64,000 bases of DNA. Origin: Saturnia japonica (taxonomy: Eukaryota > Arthropoda > Insecta > Lepidoptera > Saturniidae). Positions 10,846 to 22,609 of this stretch are shown piece after piece (positions within the stretch are counted from its first letter, which is position 1; every line of letters begins with the position of its first letter). The stretch is taken from assembly GCA_033032175.1 (NCBI GenBank), contig CM065321.1, forward strand, positions 14,344,501 to 14,408,500. The letters are read 5' to 3'. The notes under the pieces are model-generated. The model was not told the origin of the DNA. It ran no database searches and saw nothing but the letters and a program-made list of their open reading frames with translations. A program made the translations under genes and the position numbers.

Positions 10846-11439
10846 ACGACGAAGCGTCCGCGGAGGATGCTCGCCCTATAGTGTTTTATATATACCTGCC
10901 TATAATGTGGACATATTTCCCATATGAATACTGAAGTATATAAAGGCATTTCAAAAATAAATGACATGAAGTAAAAATGTATGATAATTTATGAAATGTA
11001 TTTTATATAATTTCTAAATAAATACAATAACTAAATCCAAATAAAACAAAAATAAAAGATTCAGTAAAAACTTCATTCATAGCGCCATCTGTGTGGAGAC
11101 GGATAATCAGTTATTAGTAATCAATTACGAAGTTATTAGAGGTATAGTAAGGTACTCGTACTCATTCATTCTAAGAGATGGCGCATAAATAAAACTGTTT
11201 ATTGTTCATCCTACAATATTACTCAAGCCTGGTGAAGCTTTGAAAGCCTCTATTGGCTCCAAGACCCAAAAACCTAAGTCAAGTTAATTCGAAAAAAAAA
11301 AAAAAAAAAAAAACAATTTTCTTAGAAAATTTTTACGAACACTTGCATATTAAACTACTGTTTTATATGGAAAAGGTAAAGTGAAAAAATTATTGTGAAA
11401 TAATACAATTTAATAATACAATACAATACAAATAAAAAT
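10846..11439. other. No gene; short inverted repeat and poly(A) run
   Basis: GCGCCATCT at 11082-11090 and its exact reverse complement AGATGGCGC at 11176-11184 bracket about 85 bp. A run of about 22 A lies at 11292-11313. Nothing else recognised. Confidence 0.5.
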
Positions 11440-11722
11440 GAAACGCTATTCTTTGGTAAACGGATCACTTAGAACTGTTGAAACGATTTGGCTATTTTTT
11501 TATTGCAAAATCTTCGTAATAGTTCGAATTAGGTTTTCAAGCAAACTTGGCAAAAATTCTAGTAAAATTTTCATTTTCGGGAAAATCTATCACAATTCAT
11601 GATATAAAGGATGAATAACATGATGTTATTTTTTGTTTTGTTTGTGTTCATTTAAAAGTTATCAGGAAAAAAGGAGATAGTGCTGTTGGCAAGAGCAGAA
11701 CAACGTCTGGCGAGTCCGCTAG
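11440..11722 (+). mobile_element. Probable Helitron-like 3' end
   Basis: Ends in AGAACAACGTCTGGCGAGTC then CGCTAG followed by T, a terminus I associate with lepidopteran CTAG-ended elements. The 5' limit is not clear and no second copy is present in the window. Confidence 0.4.
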
Positions 11723-11740
11723 TTATGTAATAGTTATGCA

Positions 11741-12410
11741 TTTTTTTTTCAGGGACTTCTATTCTACTGAATATATCAGTCCCATTGTACCCAATCCATA
11801 CCAGCATCAAATCAAGAGAGTCGCCGATGAGCCAGCCCTACCAGGTCGTACAACATCTTGGCTTCATCCGAACACGGTTCTGCCAAAATGCTGTGAAAAA
11901 TGCCTATGTTTTGACAGTATAAACTCATATTATTCATCAGCGACTCCCTTTCAATCCTATTTTTTCACACTCTGCCAGTAAATGATGCACGTCATCGATC
12001 CTTCCACATACATTACAGTTGGGTGACTCAGTTTTTCGCATGAGATACGTAAATCTTCCCGATGGATAGTGCCCCGAACGAAGTCTTAATGCTATCTTTA
12101 TATATTAGCGACTTAAATAACATTCACTAAACCAAGACTTATGAAGAGGCTGACACTGTAATGTCTTTTACCAAATACATTTTTCTTTACTTCTTTCATT
12201 AAAATATTCATTCCAATTTTCGTACTTAATTTTTTTTAATTTTGTCATAATTTTCCAATAATCGACTTTAACCTTCTTTAATATACCCTGAGTTGATTCT
12301 AATTTTGCACTACGGTCAGCCTCTTCAATACCATGGAGGTATTTAATTAGCAATTTTATTATGTATTTCTTTTCTTTTTTACTGATATATATGTATTGTC
12401 TGTAAGCCTT
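11741..12410 (-). pseudogene. 3' part of a non-LTR retrotransposon with RNase H domain and poly(A) tail
   Basis: On the minus strand, HGIEEADRSAK (near 12295-12330) is the conserved end of the RNase H domain found in I/R1-type LINEs. It is followed by a ~100-residue linker and, after a frameshift, IALRLRSGHYPSGRFTYLMR and then SPNCNVCGRIDDVHHLLAEC. That block is the C-terminal CxxC..HH..C segment of these polyproteins. A further frame reads ILAEPCSDEAKMLYDLVGLA near the 3' end. Nine A residues close the element at 11749-11741. It is 5'-truncated near 12410, the usual result of incomplete target-primed reverse transcription. Several stops make it inactive. Confidence is high for the type and moderate for the clade. 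Confidence 0.8.
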
Positions 12411-13464
12411 CCCAAAAGATATAAAATAAAATAAACCAAATCAATGGTCCATTATTATTATATTTACGAAGTATATAATTTAACTGAAATATCAAAGATA
12501 TTTAAAATATCTGCTTATTAAATTACATTTATTATGATATTGTTAATTACGTTTTATAGTTTAAAAATATATAAAATACCTAGAAGTCAATTTACAAACA
12601 TTGTAATACTTACTTTATTACTTGTAAGAGACTTTTTAATATGTTAATCTTTTATTTATTCGAATTGATCAAGTTTACTGTACGGGCAATTATTTTAGTA
12701 CAAAACCTGGAACATTTTGTTTACTACCTTTAAAATAATATCGACTTATTTACACTGAGATGTCTATAAATTGATTGATGCGGCAGCCTTAACACCTGTC
12801 GCTGTCATAATATTGTTACAAAATATAGAAATGTTATTGTAATAGGACCAATACAAAAGCGAGGTATTGACACGTGTCCTTATCACGCGGAGTTATTTGA
12901 ATACACGATAATTTGACTGTCAGGAACATAACTGACGTGTTTGGTAATAAGAAGGGCATCAAATAAATAAGTATAAATTAGAATAAGACGACGAAATGTA
13001 TTGATTTACTTGTGAACCATATTTCTTGACAGTTTTTTCGCTTCCCTACTCTGAAGTTGACAGAGTTTTATTATATAATACTTGTGGCAAGGCGCGAGTT
13101 TAAATTTATAGATGTTAGACACGATAATTCTGTCCGTCTGTATCGCCACCACTAGTTTTTTTTCATTACTATTTTTCATGTGATAATAGCTCATTCACAA
13201 TTATCATATACTTACCAATTTTTTTTTTCCATTATGTAAAATAGCAATGACACAAATTCATTATTATCATATAACAAACTATTTATCATTTCACGTGAAA
13301 AATACCTGTGAAGAATAAAATGATCCATGCCTAATCTATACATAGCTTTATAACAAAAGTAGGTTATACCGAATATATCCACAAATCCATAGTAAAACCG
13401 AAACTCAATCAAACAACTATAGTTTCATATAAACATACGGAAAGCGATTGTAATAAGCGCCGAA
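12411..13464. other. Unique AT-rich DNA
   Basis: Nothing recognised. Two minus-strand frames of about 60 codons near 13.0-13.4 kb have A/T-driven composition and no motif. Confidence 0.4.
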
Positions 13465-13629
13465 CTAAATAGTCCAATAACTGCCGAACGTCCGACTCTG
13501 ATCACCGTCAAAGACCGATGACACGGCAATACCCAGAGCAGTAAATGGGGCACCGGTTAGGTTGATGTTCTGAGTCACCGTCATAGAGTATGCAACGGAC
13601 AGAATCGTTGGTATAGGGAGATTTGCGGT
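13465..13629 (-). CDS. Candidate terminal exon or old coding fragment, unrecognised
   Basis: The minus strand shows an acceptor-like CGACAACCCTAACAG followed by 54 open codons and TAG (stop at 13465-13467). The translation has balanced composition for an AT-rich region, with segments such as PIPTILSVAYSMTVTQNINL and GAPFTALGIAVSSVFDGDQS ending in GSYWTI. The segment is clearly GC-richer than its flanks, and 165 nt is an exact multiple of three. I do not recognise the protein. It could be a last exon of a minus-strand gene, a processed fragment, or coding debris of a transposon. No upstream exon was found. Confidence 0.25.
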   Translation of the reverse strand, partial: TANLPIPTILSVAYSMTVTQNINLTGAPFTALGIAVSSVFDGDQSRTFGSYWTI

Positions 13630-14473
13630 CTGTTAGGGTTGTCGAACCACATTAAGAATAAATTATACAAGACTTGTTGAATTAATGTCACATACATATA
13701 CCTTTATGGTTTGTGTGTGACACCTTACAATTCGTTATCGGATAAACATAACATAATTTTAACCTGGTACAAGTAGAACAAATAGTTATCAGAACCATGA
13801 ATTCATAATTCAGATATTATTCTGAATTATTATTGTATATTTTAGTTCAATATATTTCATAATTTTATACATTATTTGACTTTATAAGTGATGTGAAAAT
13901 AACCTATTTAAAAGAACACTAATAAAGCTTTATATGAAAGATTTTGGAAAAAAGTGGGCGCGTGTAGGTTCTTATAGGACGTGCGTTAGAATATACTTCT
14001 TTGAATTGTCACATTCGATGTCATATGACAATAAAATAAGAGATTTATAACAAGGACCTTTATAGTGTATACTTTTTGTTACAATATGTCTCCGCACCGT
14101 AAAAGTAACTCTCATATTTTTTGAATATTATTTAAATTAATAATATTTTAACTTATTATATCTATGATTTATCAATTACAGGGAGAATTATATGATATTG
14201 ATAGAATAAACTTGGGCAGCCCTAGTTTCAATTCATCGGCGGTAACATCCACGATCCGGTTTGTCAGCGGTTCATATTTCGAATTTAGATTTTGACAGTG
14301 AGATATATTTTATTGCTTGTTATGAATTTTATTGGAAGGTTTATTGTCTTCTTTTATGTGATAGCCTGATAGGTGTAGTAGGTATGAAACTTTTTTAAAA
14401 CCAAATTTAAAATATGTGTTTAAAATAATGAATACAATTTAGAGTTCGGATGAATAGGAAAATTATTTTATAT
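13630..14473. other. AT-rich stretch, nothing recognised
   Basis: Short frames only. Confidence 0.5.
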
Positions 14474-14690
14474 AACCGACTTTCACAAAAGACTAGAGTT
14501 TAAACAATTCTAATGTATATATAAATATTTCTTATAGATATTGTCATAACTTCTTTGTTTATGAACACATTTGGATGACTCTTTTTTGTTGGATAGGGGA
14601 TACCTCCAGATTGGACCACCTTTTCATTTTATTGGCATTGGACTTTGAACTTTGAAGATACACAAGTGAACATAATTTGACCACAAGTGT
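14474..14690 (+). repeat. Dispersed repeat R1, copy 2
   Basis: Starts TAACCGACTTTCACAAAAGA and contains CATAACTTCTTTGTTTATGA, TTTTTTGTTGGATAGGGGAT and ATTGGCATTGGACTTTGAAC. Same family as 8311-8548, in the opposite orientation. Confidence 0.8.
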
Positions 14691-15529
14691 TCAAATGATA
14701 CACAAATAAATATGGAAAAATATAATATATAAAAAATAATGTAATAACAACTTTAAAATAAATACTGGGACATGATTACATAGTGTTAAATCTCATCGGC
14801 GATGAAGCGTGGCGCGTCGACCGCATCACGGGAAGCGTTCACGTTTATCAATAAACTCAGACGCGGTTCAATAAATTATCAGCCCGTTCGCAATATATAC
14901 GTTGAATGCAAACATCAGCCTGCCGAAATTACAAGCGGCGTGGAAAAATAACGGGCGTGTGTACACTCAACGTACACGGTACAGCCCGACAGAGAATAAT
15001 TGCCAGCCGCCGAAGCGCAGTTAATCCCCTTATTTGTATTTTCAGTTGGGTCTTTTTGTTCAACTCTTGCTTACGTAAGATGTTATTGCTTTGTAAACGA
15101 TAAATAGGTGAGTTGCGAGGAAACGGTATTGGAATACTAATCTTTCTTAGCATGCTTCTATTTTTTATTTATTTATTTAAGTGTATTTTTGGAATCATAG
15201 CTCCCAAATTGTTGAACTGATTTTTGACTAAGTTACTTTAATTACTTTATCAAAATTTGAATAAAGTAATTACGAGGGATTTCCGCAAAATAGCACCCAC
15301 AGCAATCAATTATGGTACTTTGTTCAAGAGGTAACTTTTGATCGTGTATGCTCTAAGCTATCATTCAAGAAAATCTCTTGAGCCCTTTGAAGGTTATCAC
15401 CTCTTTCCTATATTTCATGTGAGTATCTTTCACAGGTTTGATCGAGTCGAAATTTGGTGTTTTGTTACTTCAATGATAAAATAAGAACATGGAAACCTTG
15501 ACGTGATGTTGTAGCATCATCTGGAATCT
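14691..15529. other. Unique DNA with GC-rich island at 14790-15040
   Basis: The island holds an ATG at 14802 followed by 49 open codons to TAA at 14949 (MKRGASTASREAFTF... IYVECKHQPAEI). The overlapping 65- and 74-codon frames at 14.9-15.15 kb on opposite strands show that low stop density, not coding, explains such frames here. Possible conserved noncoding element. 15040-15529 shows nothing. Confidence 0.3.
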
Positions 15530-16232
15530 GCACTACTTCATCTGCGTCACATAAGAGAGGGTTAGAGAGAGTGGGACATAGGCAGAGACAAATAACTACT
15601 GTCGTAGGCACCTACAATACAATTTATAGGTGTCGCCCGCCTGCCAACATCATTCCGCTAAAATGCACGCGTGGTATTTGATTATTATTCTGCTGCGGAG
15701 TTATTTTAAAACTGTGGTATCTCCTAAGATATTCATTAAAATCAAATTATGTAAAGGGCAATTTTTTCCAAAAAGAAATACTTGTGATGAATAACGTATT
15801 TATTTCGATAAGGATTAATACGATGTTTATAAAAACACCTTCGCAAATATTGCATTATTAAAAAATATATATTACCATAAAAAAGGTTATATTGCGTCAA
15901 CTTTAAAATATAGGCACATGCTATCGCGGATTTTTATAAAGAAATTTTTAAGAGAATAATTCCTTCATACATCATTGTTGCGTAACTTTAACCATTTACG
16001 CAGCGCATGTAATGAAAACTTTGAAAATGAATAAATTTTCCCCGTTATTGCAACATTTTTCATTGATGTTCCGCTTCTATTGGTAGTAGCATGATGTTAT
16101 ATATCCTATGTCCTTCCTCGATAAATGGTCTATCCAACACTAAAATAATTTTTGAATTCTAACTAGTACTTCCTGAGATTAGCGCGTTCAACCAAACAGA
16201 CAAACTCTTCAGCTTTATAATATTAGTATAGA
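15530..16232 (-). mobile_element. Nonautonomous Helitron, family H2, copy 1 (3' end damaged)
   Basis: On the minus strand it starts TCTATACTAATATTATAAAG at 16232, then has the GAGTTTGT..GGTTGAACGCGCTAATCTCAGGAA region. It reaches TCTCTCTTATGTGACGCAG near 15545 without the expected CTAG. It aligns through most of its ~700 bp with 41727-42391, sharing for instance ACACCTTCGCAAAT and CATTTTTCATTGATG. No coding capacity. Confidence 0.8.
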
Positions 16233-18105
16233 TTTTCCTTGTCTATTATAAAGCACAACAATGTGACGTCATTGTACCTTATAGAATAGTACAGTCTAAA
16301 AACAAAAGTGATCACCAAGAGACTGTTAATCAATCGCAAACTGAATATACCACTGACTGATCCAAAATCGAACGACACCAACTAAAAGATATTCACTGTG
16401 ACTGTAACTACCATCCACCATTACCATCTAACGGACAACTTTAACACCGCGCGCGCTCATTGGCCAAATCAAATAGCGCCCGCTTCCCCGGCTTCCTGTT
16501 ACACACTTCCGTCTCTTTTCATGAATTCACTCCCACAGACTGCGAAAGAGCGAGAGAAAAGATGTTACACATCAAAAAATAAATACATAGATAAATGATT
16601 TTCAAAACTATGATAGTAGTAGAATTGGCTCAGCTGTGTTATGGCTAGATTTATAGCACTGTTATATATGTATATTCCATAAAATGCATGGAAATTTTAT
16701 AAATGATGTGAATTCCTCAAAAATACAAAAGTCATTCTGAAATAATAATAAGAATGCCATTATTACAATATACCAATGATACTCAGTTAGGTTAGGTCGG
16801 AATTGCAAAGAAGTATTAGAGAGTGCCACGGCCTCATTATCTTTTCTCTATAACGAGTATTCAAAGACCGAGTCGGACGAGCACGATCACCTTATCAGAG
16901 CCTTTTTTCATACTTCGCCTAAATGGCATTTTGCATTTTGGCGCACAAAACCAATCACATGAAAAGCCCTCCAAAACTACATATTACATAGCCAAATTAC
17001 AAAACAACAACGATCACATGAAACTTAGAAATCCCACCAAATACTCCCACGTTGACGTTGTTGTTGACGGAGATGTATTTCATACTTTATCTAAATAGCA
17101 TTTATCAGCTAATATTATTAAACAAAATTTGAATGGATCGATCAATTTCAATATCACCGAAAAATGTTTTAATCTCATATCGCTGTAGCCCAGACAGGGA
17201 GGTAACTTAGTCTGCATTGTCGAAGAAGCTTATCAATGACTAAAATATTCATTTACCTTTAAGCGAGTGAAGTTAATCAAAGCAGACTAAGTCAAAGAAT
17301 GGTGAATGGAGAAAGGCTGAAACTTATTAGGGTCGTTGCGTAATAAAATCAATTCTATGCAAAATAAATCTGACAATTAGTTTATAGATTGAAAATTTAT
17401 ATTACACATATATCGATACCTAATATCACACTACTATAAATAACAACGTAACTTATATCACAATGGTTTTCAAAAGACCTGTTTAATAAAAATTATCATT
17501 TTCATATTTTTTATTTGATATCATGATCCAAATGATATAAACAGAATGGTAAATACCTATATTTAAAGCTCTTTCTATATAGTATCTGTGTATTGTAACG
17601 AATTAATTATGATGTGTACATATCATACATGAAATATTTTATTTTGATAATTTAATTTTACTACTTAATATGATTAAAACAGTGTTTTTGGTTTCAATTC
17701 AAGTTTAATGTAATCATCACTTTCACGAAATTTTAAGAATTCACATTAATATTTATTATTCTTGGTTAACTCCAATAAGGATAAAATTGTAGAGATTTTT
17801 TTTTGTTACGCTGTAAAATATATTTTCTTATGTGGGTACATAATAAATTATATTTTCGTATAAAATCTTTCGTAATATGATAGAATTTAAAGTATTTCAA
17901 AAATGACTGTACAGTCGTATGCATAAAATGGAACAAAACGTACACGTTTCAATATGGGCCGATTTGATTGGAGAATTACAGTTGTACAACAATTTTGGTG
18001 CCCCTTTCACTTTCCTATCCCTTCCTATTCCAACCGCCTCTTCACTTGCGAGCGTGTCGGCTTAAGCATCATTGCCAATATAAAATTTAAAAACCTGTGA
18101 ATCTG
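16233..18105. other. Unique DNA with a GC-richer patch at 16420-16560
   Basis: 16440-16500 has CACCGCGCGCGCTCATTGGC with a CCAAT-box-like sequence on the minus strand, then a C-rich tract; it is the most promoter-like patch here but no start site or gene follows. A 91-codon frame at 16823-17098 has no recognisable domain. The rest is AT-rich. Confidence 0.35.
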
Positions 18106-18145
18106 ATGGGTTCCAAGTATCCTGACCCTGACCTCATCAAAACTG
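18106..18145 (+). CDS. Candidate short first coding exon (speculative)
   Basis: ATG at 18106 opens a frame MGSKYPDPDLIKTG that runs into a good splice-donor match, AAAACTG|GTGAGTAA, at 18145/18146. A TAA lies in frame 18 nt upstream of the ATG. The peptide is not one I recognise, and a 14-codon exon can arise by chance. Confidence 0.12.
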
Positions 18146-18212
18146 GTGAGTAATTGTGATATATCCAACAATATACCCTTAGTCTAATTATATTTTGACC
18201 AGAGCGAAATCG

Positions 18213-18232
18213 ATATTACTGGCCAGTAATAT
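18213..18232. repeat. 20-bp perfect palindrome
   Basis: ATATTACTGGCCAGTAATAT equals its own reverse complement over all 20 bases. It could be a dimeric protein-binding site or chance. No other copy seen in the window. Confidence 0.85.
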
Positions 18233-18961
18233 AAATACAAATTAAAATAATATACTAGAGAATACCAAGGCGACCAACGAAATAATTACAAACATAAACT
18301 TAACGACTCATTTGGATGAAAGCGAGCGCGTCTATTCAACAATCTCAACGGCGGCGGCTCTGTAGATGTGCGACGCGACCGAGCAAATAATTTTCACTCA
18401 GAATCAGGAGTAATTATTACTCCAATATTCACGGCGTCAGAGGCGGGACGCGGCGGTGTATCTTTGAACGAGAAATATTAAGTTGCCCAAAAATTACCTG
18501 TTAAAAATATATTAAAAAATTTACAAGTACAATCTATACTAATATTAAAAGTTAAAGAGATTTAGTTAGAGTACACAAATGCAGCTATTAACTTTACAGT
18601 TTCTTGACGACAGATTTTTAGCTGATAGCTAGCGAGACAATTATTATTAAGTAATCCTCTGCCAAATTACGATGATCATTTTTACAGTAGCAGTATAATT
18701 GAAACAATGACAAATATTGAGAGATTAACAGCTTATCGCCAACCTGCGTAAATAGAAACTAAATACTACATTAGTACAGTAGCTGATCTTGAAACGTGAC
18801 GTGGAAGCGAATCCCTATAAAGAATTTTACCATCATGACACCTCCAACTAAAGCTGAAGTTGTTATTAAATTTAAACCCACAAAGGTCGATGCAGCACCT
18901 GGAACTTCCACTTACCTATGATCCCATCAAAGTCAAAAATACTTCATTCAGTTTATGCTTC
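18233..18961. other. GC-rich island at 18300-18480, otherwise AT-rich
   Basis: The island contains CAACGGCGGCGGCTCTG and GGCGGGACGCGGCGGTG. No frame with family resemblance. It is a candidate conserved noncoding or regulatory element. A 28-codon frame beginning MTPPTKAEVV at 18835 is unrecognised. Confidence 0.35.
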
Positions 18962-19145
18962 AAAAAAAGACGGAAGTTATCCAATTCGAATGTATATTTT
19001 TTATGGATATTCAGCCATAACTTCTTTTTTTATGAAACGGTTTGATTGATTGTTTTTTTTGGCAGAGGATACCTGAAGGATGGTCTCATATGAATTTCAT
19101 TGGCATTGGATCATTGAAGTTGGTATTCGTTTTCGTTAAAAATTG
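18962..19145 (+). repeat. Dispersed repeat R1, copy 3
   Basis: Contains TTATCCAATTCGAATGTATA, TATTCAGCCATAACTTCTTT and ATTTCATTGGCATTGGATCA, ending TTCGTTAAAAAT. The three short plus frames over 18.86-19.36 kb come from this repeat and its flank. Confidence 0.75.
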
Positions 19146-19408
19146 TATTGTAGAAGGTACAATTATGAACGTGAAAACACTACACCGGTTCGGAAAACAT
19201 CCCATTCATCGATCAGAGTTTGCAAGAAACTCTATAGACTTAACAATTATATTGTATATTTTTTAAACCTCTGCAATTATTTTTTTAATTATATATTCAT
19301 ATTTATTGAATTTACCTACAAAGAGGATCATTTCCAGACATCACTATCATTCGCGTCATAATCCACTCTAAAGTAACTCGATATATTGTAATATCATAAA
19401 ACAATCTT

Positions 19409-19443
<35 letters not shown>

Positions 19444-19689
19444 AGTAGATTGACAAGATATGTTATAAACCAGTCGTAGAGACTTTATGGTTCATGCCCT
19501 ATTTCATGGTGACGTAAATCCTGTTTGTCCTTCGTTGGATTAACGGAATTGGCGGATTTTATTGCTTGAGGAAAAAAATATTTCAAAACATACCGAGTTC
19601 TGTTATGTCTTGTTTGAGTTTATTTATCTGTTTTATTTCAAGTAGTAGTTCTTTTCCTTCAAACGTTAGAGACAAACATCTTAGCATTC
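19146..19689. other. AT-rich stretch with (TA)n microsatellite at 19411-19440
   Basis: About 14-15 TA units at 19411-19440. Nothing else recognised. Confidence 0.7.
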
Positions 19690-19803
19690 CATGTATTCAC
19701 CGTGCGGGTGCCGGGTCCATCGTGTAGCAGACAGAGTTAACATGAGCAGTCCCCTGGACTTGCGACCCAGATGTATGTTTAAGGGGCCCCTTTATGATGC
19801 ACA

Positions 19804-20302
19804 TCAGCGCTCACCTTGACTACCCGCGATACCCTCCCTGCCAAGCCAGATTTGGTAAGAGCCTGTTAATGCTGCTTTAGATACTCGTTCGTAAATAGAA
19901 TATATATAGAATAGAATAGATTTCGCTGGAATACTTTTCGCTCCCACTTCCACCACATATAAGTTAACCGCATAGTCGTTCTTGGTTAACTCGTTACATA
20001 AATCGTAATATTTATTAATTTTTATTGCGTTTTCTTTAGGTATATTAGTTTCCCACGGTACAGTAAGCTCTACAATACGCTTACGCTTACAATTTCATAC
20101 GCTTGATTTCTAGAGAATAAAGAAATATGTCTGGTCTGGTTGACGAAACAACCACATCCTCTGGGATTTTATAATGTTTTTCATATGTGTTCACTAAGAT
20201 AGTCCAATCAGGTGCAGAACCTAGTATTGAGAAGGGCTTACTTTTAGCATTTACTGTTGAGCCTTCTTTTATAAAGTTAATTTGTCTCCTGTTAATGGTC
20301 AA
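19804..20302 (-). pseudogene. Restriction-like endonuclease domain of the retrotransposon
   Basis: The frame starting near 20302 reads PDWTILVNTYEKHYKIPEDV and then SSTRPDIFLYSLEIKR (20090-20140); a duplicated TAAGCG at 20085-20096 shifts the frame. It resumes as RIVELTVPWETNIPKENAIK, INKYYDLCNELTKNDYAVNL and YVVEVGAKSIPAKSILF, ending in WLGREGIAGSQGER and TGA. RPD followed by VELTVPWE is the PD-(D/E)XK-like signature of the C-terminal nuclease in this LINE group. Its job would be to nick the target DNA to prime reverse transcription. The key acidic residues look preserved although the frame is broken once. Confidence 0.8.
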
Positions 20303-21152
20303 TCCTCTTTGAGCTCTAGCTACTGAAAATCTTACTGCTTCACGTATGAACTGAAGTACTCTATCATGGCGACGTGAGTCAGACTCCTATCAAGAAGCAC
20401 CTTGCATCCTACTAATAAGTGCCTGGCTACACCTATTGCCTCACCACAAGTATAGCAAGTTTTTCAGAGGCTTTCCCCATCTTACCAAGTTACTCTGGTC
20501 TGTGAGGGTCATTTGGTAGGCATTAAGCTAATATTTTAGTAGGGCAGGAGACCATTCATATAACAAGGCGCGCCACTTATGGCTACTGGGATGCAGAACT
20601 CACCTGTGGCTAACCACTCGTTTTGGATTTCTAAATTCATTGCGTGCACTCTATAAGTGTCATTTTTATCTTGTTGTAAAAAGGATTTTATTATGTCTGG
20701 GTTATCCTTTTTCTTTCTCAATTCCAACCCCAGTCTATCAACCTGTGCACCTGCCATAAATTGTTTATGGAATTTAAGTCTTGACTCTAGTTCTGTGGCA
20801 CATTTGCCTTATGGGAGAGATGTAATTATTTCATTTTGGGATTTCTCCAAGACATACATTTTGGTGACTCTAAGGTGTTAATAGAGGTCTGACGGCCTCT
20901 TTAATTTCATCCCAAATCTATTATGATCCATAATGTTGAGGGGTTAGCCAAATGTGCCAGTCCAAGCCATAACCTCAACATCTTTATGACCTTTGCATCT
21001 ATCTTTGCCAGGTGAGTTTTACTAAAGTCATATACCAGGATAGGCCAAGTCAGACAAGATGCAAGATAGTGGTCGTATATCTGAACTTTTTTAATATTTC
21101 TAATTGGCTGAAGGTCTACCTTATTGAGGTTGACTAAGGAAAAGATCGACAA
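20303..21152 (-). pseudogene. Thumb and CCHC zinc-knuckle region of the RLE-type retrotransposon
   Basis: After another frameshift near 21130 the frame reads YDHYLASCLTWPILVYDFSK and IDAKVIKMLRLWLGLAHLAN, the thumb region of this family (pattern LLWP..VYEV ... RRWLGLP). A stretch with stops follows, then QVDRLGLELRKK. The zinc knuckle CYTCGEAIGVARHLLVGC (near 20402-20457) has the spacing C-x2-C-x8-H-x4-C. Immediately after it, in a shifted frame, comes RHDRVLQFIREAVRFSVARA, which the family also shows directly after the knuckle. Confidence 0.8.
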
Positions 21153-22609
21153 CTGCGTCCAACGGTGATGTACGTCCCTTGTAATCTATCCTGCTTCCAA
21201 GAAATTTGAAAGGCACCGCTTCAACAACTGTGGTGACACATTGCCCACCTATTGAGGTACCTGGATCGTATGAGGTAAATTTAGTGTCCCGTCTACCCAG
21301 ATACAGACAATGCCATTTACTTGGTTTTGCCCTCATTCCATCACTCCATGTACAGAACTCATCCAATTCATTCAAAAGTGCCTGACATTGTTTTGGATTG
21401 CGTGTTGGTATTGCAAGGTCATGTGCAAAGGCTAATATTGACTCTGTGAATTTATTACCAATTTTAAACCGATAGCCCAATTTTTTTTCATGGCTTATTA
21501 ACTTATCTATTAAAATATTTATAACTATATTAAATGCTATTGGTGACAAACAACAACCTTAAAACAGCCCCACATTATATTGTAGGGGTTTTATGTGCTC
21601 ATTGTTTGCTGATATGGTAAATTTGAATTGTGAATAATATAAAGTTATTATGTCAATAACTACAATGGGAAAATTATACCACTTCAATGCGAAGATCATC
21701 AGTTCATGCTGAACTGAAACAAATGCGTTGTCAAGGTCTATCCAGCAGACTGTTATTTGGCTCTCATGTGTCCTGGCATCTTTGTGACTTTCCGCTAGTA
21801 AAGTGTTATGTTCCAAGCATCCAGAAATACCGGGAAAGAATCCTTTCTGGTGATTGGGCTTGAAATACATATTGTTAATCATGAAGTGTGTAATTTTAGC
21901 TTGTAATATACAGAAATTTTTTTTTGGAAATTGTATTGGTTAGAGCTATTGGTCTAGTGTCTTTTGGATGAGTTACTTCCTCTTTTTTTGGAATAAGGAC
22001 AAAAATTGCCTTTCCGAATGCTGTTGGTATTTTCTTACTTGTCCAGATCTTAACAAATATATTTAACAGATGTTTAAGAACCGACGGACATTTCTTGTAC
22101 AATAAATACGGAATGCCATCAGGGCCGAGAGCTAACTTGGATGCTTTCTTTTTAATTTGATTGTTTATTTCCTCAAGGGTAGGTGGATTGCTTTGAAAAT
22201 TAGTAAGAGGATTCTTAGGTCTTCGGATGTTTGGATCTCCATACAGTCTTCCATACTTCGGCACTTCATATGTGCATTTAAAATGATAGTAAATCTGTTC
22301 GTTGGTCAAGAGAAGCTTTCCCTTTTGTTCACTGAAAATGTTTTTCGAATACTGGAGAGGGTTTTTATCAAAGTCCACTTCATATTTTGCTCTGTTAAAA
22401 TTATCTCGTTCTTGGGTAGTTTGTACCAATATTCCTTGAATTAATTTAAGGACTGATCTTAATGCCTTAGACAGATGGTGACTTAGATGGTTATCGTCCA
22501 TGGCTTTGGCTTTTCGAAGTTGCTTGATTAACTCTCTTTTCCTTCTCCTCATTTCCAATTTGAAAGTATTTCCTCTGTTCTTTCGACCGTAACATCCATT
22601 TTTAATTAC
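21121..22609 (-). pseudogene. Reverse transcriptase region of the RLE-type retrotransposon
   Basis: The frame starts in a basic linker (KLEMRRRKRELIKQLRKAKA) just inside the 5' truncation; an in-frame TAA lies upstream near 22614. The finger block reads ASKLALGPDGIPYLLYK then FVLIPKKEEVTHPKDTRPIA. A frameshift sits in an A run (21918-21926), after which NHQKGFFPGISGCLEHN continues. The first catalytic block is CWIDLDNAFVSV (near 21745). Motif B, GLFxGCCLSP, has its Q codon turned to a stop at 21559. The catalytic YADD box reads LAFAHDLAI near 21420, so the first of the two aspartates is replaced by histidine. Each of these changes alone would inactivate the enzyme. Confidence 0.85.

Noticed and set aside
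10724..10927. 67-codon plus frame
   Set aside because: Lies inside SINE S2 and its flank; no protein resemblance.
11736..11981. 81-codon plus frame
   Set aside because: Antisense of the LINE 3' end; begins in the reversed poly(A) tail.
15042..15073. Tiny exon between TTTGTATTTTCAG and GTAAGA
   Set aside because: Only about 31 nt, no supporting context; chance splice motifs.
22157..22444. 95-codon plus frame
   Set aside because: Antisense shadow of the reverse transcriptase on the minus strand.
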